Positions 61,871 through 64,000 of a stretch of 64,000 bases of DNA are shown in pieces. A model generated the notes under the pieces. The model had not been told where the DNA came from and did no database searches. It worked only from the letters and a program-made list of their open reading frames with translations. The translations under genes were made by a program, and so were the position numbers. The stretch is from contig JAJXRJ010000003.1 of the NCBI GenBank assembly GCA_021629085.1, positions 27,913 to 91,912 on the forward strand, written 5' to 3'. This stretch comes from Oscillospiraceae bacterium (GTDB taxonomy: Bacteria > Bacillota > Clostridia > UMGS1810). Each line of letters opens with the position of its first letter. Within the stretch, counting starts at the first letter, position 1.

Positions 61871-62779
61871 ATGGATTCATTTTTTGACCTTGTATCGCGG
61901 GAAGCAGTATATCTTTGGTATTATTTTGACCTCCAGCTTTGGCAAATACTGCCTTATTGGGCCTTGGGAATTGTAATTGGTTCTGTAGTTTCGGTATTTG
62001 GAAAGGAAAAAATACATAGGCTGCTAACAGCCATACAGGATAAGCATTTAGGGATCATTGGAATCATCCCGGCGAGCCTTTTGGGAATTGCTTCTCCGCT
62101 TTGTATGTACGGAACCATTCCCATTGCTGCGGCATTTTCCCAAAAGGGCCTGCGGGATGACTATCTTGCCGCATTTATGATGAGTTCTGTACTGCTCAAT
62201 CCCCAGCTATTAATCTATAGTGCAGCGTTGGGGCCTGTCGCACTTATCATTCGCTTTGTTTCCTGCTTCTTATGCGGTGTCAGTGCAGGGATTCTTGTTC
62301 GAGTGTTTTATCAGCGTAAGAAGTTTTTTAATTTTGTTCCCTTTGAAGCGCGCGCGGGACGCGATACGGATCCCAATATCGCCAAGCGGCTTTTAAAAAA
62401 TATTGGAAGAAATATCAAGGCAACGGCGCCGTGGTTCCTGCTCGGCATAGTATTATCAGCGGTGTTTCAGCGGTATGTTCCGGCTGAGCGCTTTGCAGGA
62501 CTGTTTAATAACCGAGGATACGGAATTTTAATGGCGGCCACCATAGGCGTGCCGCTGTATATGTGCGGTGGTGGCACAATCCCTCTGTTGCAGCAATGGT
62601 TGGCATCCGGTATGAGTATGGGAGCAGCGTCATCTTTTATGATCACTGGTCCGTCCACCAAAATTACCAATTTAGGTGCATTAAAAACGGTGTTGGGAGT
62701 GAAACACTTCGTATTGTATATTGTTTATGTGATTCTATTTTCATTAGGAATCGGCGCATTGGTAAACGGGCTGTTTTAG
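61871..62779 (+). CDS. Permease, ArsP/SO_0444 (DUF318) family
   Basis: 302 aa with eight or so membrane helices. Two repeats with Cys-Pro-like and Gly motifs: IASPLCMYGTIPIAAAFSQKG in the first and GVPLYMCGGGTIPLLQQWLASGMSMGAASSFMITGPST in the second. ArsP-type permeases export organoarsenicals; other members move unknown ions or small molecules. Last gene of the stalk-domain cluster. Confidence 0.88.
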   Translation: MDSFFDLVSREAVYLWYYFDLQLWQILPYWALGIVIGSVVSVFGKEKIHRLLTAIQDKHLGIIGIIPASLLGIASPLCMYGTIPIAAAFSQKGLRDDYLAAFMMSSVLLNPQLLIYSAALGPVALIIRFVSCFLCGVSAGILVRVFYQRKKFFNFVPFEARAGRDTDPNIAKRLLKNIGRNIKATAPWFLLGIVLSAVFQRYVPAERFAGLFNNRGYGILMAATIGVPLYMCGGGTIPLLQQWLASGMSMGAASSFMITGPSTKITNLGALKTVLGVKHFVLYIVYVILFSLGIGALVNGLF

Positions 62780-62780
62780 A

Positions 62781-62814
62781 TAAAAAATACGGCGAACCAA
62801 AAGGCTCGCCGTAT
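62781..62814 (-). terminator. Hairpin/terminator between permease and AraC genes
   Basis: ATACGGCGA / TCGCCGTAT stem; on the minus strand it is followed by six T, so it best serves the AraC transcript but may also act on the permease side. Confidence 0.6.
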
Positions 62815-62819
62815 GTGGT

Positions 62820-63034
62820 ACGAGTGTTCTTGCAGGACTTGCTCACAAAGGGGATTTTGGCTGCGCCGAAGGCGCTATATCGTGAAAAGTTGGCAGCGAT
62901 TGTGAGTCGTCGCGAGGGCGTTTACAACCGAGCAGACGAACTGAGCGTGACTTTTCACGAAAGAGGAGGAGCAGCGGCATGAGCGAACTCTGATTTTTGC
63001 AAAAAAATCAGAGCAAGCGATATAAAGCTTGCTC
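62820..63034. other. Gene-free segment with nested hairpins
   Basis: No gene I trust. A start-less open frame runs to a TGA at 62982 (RVFLQDLLTKGILAAPKALYREK...). Two adjoining hairpins follow: CTCTGATTTTT / AAAAATCAGAG (62988-63013) and GAGCAAGC / GCTTGCTC (63011-63034). Could be a dispersed intergenic repeat. Confidence 0.35.
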
Positions 63035-63067
63035 CGACGTGGTATGAATGTTCATAACGCAACTGCT

Positions 63068-63922
63068 TTATAAATTGTCTGCCTTTTCAACTGGAATCCA
63101 AATTTCATAATATCTTTTTTCACGGCGCTCGGCCCTGTCAGTCCAAAGATGATATACTTCCACTTCGAGATCATTGACCTGACGGTATCCCGAGTTTGGC
63201 AGCCATGAATTATGAATCAAATTGTGCAGCTCAGGTAACTCATCTCCTGCGTACCCTCCCCGCTGTGTGGTGAAGACAGCATACTTTCCTCCCGGAATAA
63301 AATGCTCCTCAAGTTTTGATCCTGTAACATTTTCCTCATCGCGGGCGATAACGTAGCTTCCCTTGTTCCAAATACCATACCAAACACCATCATAGCCATC
63401 GCATATTTTTGCAGGAATATGGTCACAGTCATCTGCCCACATGATGTGTTCGGCATTAAAGCGTTCCGATGCCGTCCCTCCAATCTTCCTAGAGATGCCC
63501 AAAACTCTCTTCTCCCTTGTTTCGACAATTCGAAAATCCATCTTCTTTGCTCCTTTTACCATAATGTAGAAGGAAGCAGGAGGATATATTTTTAACGGCT
63601 GGTACGGATTTCGTGCCTGTGTTGGAGTAATGCCATGCTGTCGTATAAACGCCTTGGTAAAAGCATCTGCACTGTCCCATCCATATTTGACCGCAACGTC
63701 TATCACTTTGCAACGACTGCCTTGCAGTTCATGCGCCGCCAGTGTTAGCCGCCTCCTACGAACGTACTCGTTCAGTGTCATCCCGGTCATATAGCTAAAA
63801 AAGCGGAGAAAACTGTCTTTAGTAACACAGGCGATCTGAGCAACCGTATCTAAATGGATTTCATCACACAAAGCGGATTCAATATATGAAATGGCCTTAT
63901 TGAGCTGTTCCACTATATCCAT
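63068..63922 (-). CDS. AraC-family regulator with GyrI-like effector domain
   Basis: 284 aa from ATG 63922 (GGAGGTG 6 bases upstream; GTG 63931 lies within the ribosome site). Two AraC helix-turn-helix motifs at about 15-110 (LDTVAQIACVTKDSFLRFF; VIDVAVKYGWDSADAFTKAFIRQHG). GyrI-like domain 125-284 (FRIVETREKRVLGISRKIGG; GGKYAVFTTQRGGYAGDELPELHNLIHNSWL) binding an unknown small ligand, as in BmrR or Rob types. Confidence 0.93.
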   Translation of the reverse strand: MDIVEQLNKAISYIESALCDEIHLDTVAQIACVTKDSFLRFFSYMTGMTLNEYVRRRRLTLAAHELQGSRCKVIDVAVKYGWDSADAFTKAFIRQHGITPTQARNPYQPLKIYPPASFYIMVKGAKKMDFRIVETREKRVLGISRKIGGTASERFNAEHIMWADDCDHIPAKICDGYDGVWYGIWNKGSYVIARDEENVTGSKLEEHFIPGGKYAVFTTQRGGYAGDELPELHNLIHNSWLPNSGYRQVNDLEVEVYHLWTDRAERREKRYYEIWIPVEKADNL

Positions 63923-64000
63923 CTGCTTCACCTCCCAACTATGATTTTCGTTTTGTTAAGTTAAATGAAAGTTGAGACCTTGAACTCCTTATGGTATAAT

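Noticed and set aside
62563..62982. 139-aa plus-strand frame overlapping the permease gene
   Set aside because: Starts inside the permease in another frame without a ribosome site; its tail is the unexplained segment noted separately.

Overview
The window reads as chromosome of an anaerobic, gut-type Firmicute (Clostridia). Evidence: a glycyl-radical bacterial microcompartment, an FprA-type flavodiiron protein, FeoAB with a FeoB-associated Cys-rich peptide, SLH and GH10/GH20 glycan-active proteins, SpoIIE/STAS/RsbW-type partner-switch domains, GHKL/LytTR regulation, and Firmicute-style ribosome binding sites with several GTG/TTG starts. No marker fixes the genus.

Region 1 (1-2053): a two-gene minus-strand unit (a small helical protein and an alpha/beta hydrolase running off the left edge) divergent from a LysR regulator. 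Region 2 (2054-3018): a long leader with an HU pseudogene, a LytTR-type promoter and a possible small Gly/Cys-rich peptide.

Region 3 (3019-23581) is the most unusual part. Three plus-strand blocks are linked by regulation: (a) STAS protein, AdoHcy-hydrolase-like protein, MATE transporter fused to an RsbW-like ATPase, an ECF-S-like membrane sensor fused to SpoIIE phosphatase and RsbW-like ATPase, and a 5'-nucleotidase lipoprotein; (b) GHKL kinase, membrane DUF3298 protein, LytTR response regulator; (c) small proteins and lipoproteins, a 1136-aa amino-acid ABC transporter fusion ending in a degenerate RsbW-like domain, a second near-identical STAS protein, a lactate-type dehydrogenase, CstA and an orphan solute-binding lipoprotein. 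Blocks (a) and (c) are preceded by matching promoters: two TTTCACG-like direct repeats exactly 21 bp apart, followed by a -10 element at an identical distance. I infer a LytTR-controlled partner-switch system whose outputs are transporters and not a sigma factor; no sigma factor gene lies in these blocks.

Region 4 (23582-32100): phage-like gene debris beside tRNA-Arg(ACG), a lone large serine recombinase, a modular GH10 xylanase, a ComEA-like protein and an SDR dehydrogenase. Region 5 (32225-35482): DtxR-type repressor and feoA-feoB-Cys-rich peptide with GTTAG/CTAAC operator palindromes. Region 6 (35522-38423): SLH protein and GH20-like glycosidase.

Region 7 (38574-50944): a complete glycyl-radical microcompartment operon (GRM type with fuculose-phosphate-type aldolase): GRE, activase, six shell proteins, aldolase, alcohol dehydrogenase, PduS-like protein, aldehyde dehydrogenase, PduL, an Arc-like protein and a DeoR regulator. 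Expected chemistry: deoxy-sugar phosphate to lactaldehyde, then 1,2-propanediol, propanal, propanol and propionyl-phosphate. Four enzymes carry visible encapsulation helices.

Region 8 (51026-56509): XRE/SLOG pair, flavodiiron protein, polysaccharide deacetylase, DMT transporter, a divergent sigma-like factor and an orphan SMEK-domain protein. Region 9 (56785-63922): LysR regulator, two proteins that put redox domains on the same extracytoplasmic stalk domain, a CMD-cupin fusion, an ArsP/SO_0444-type permease and an AraC-GyrI regulator.
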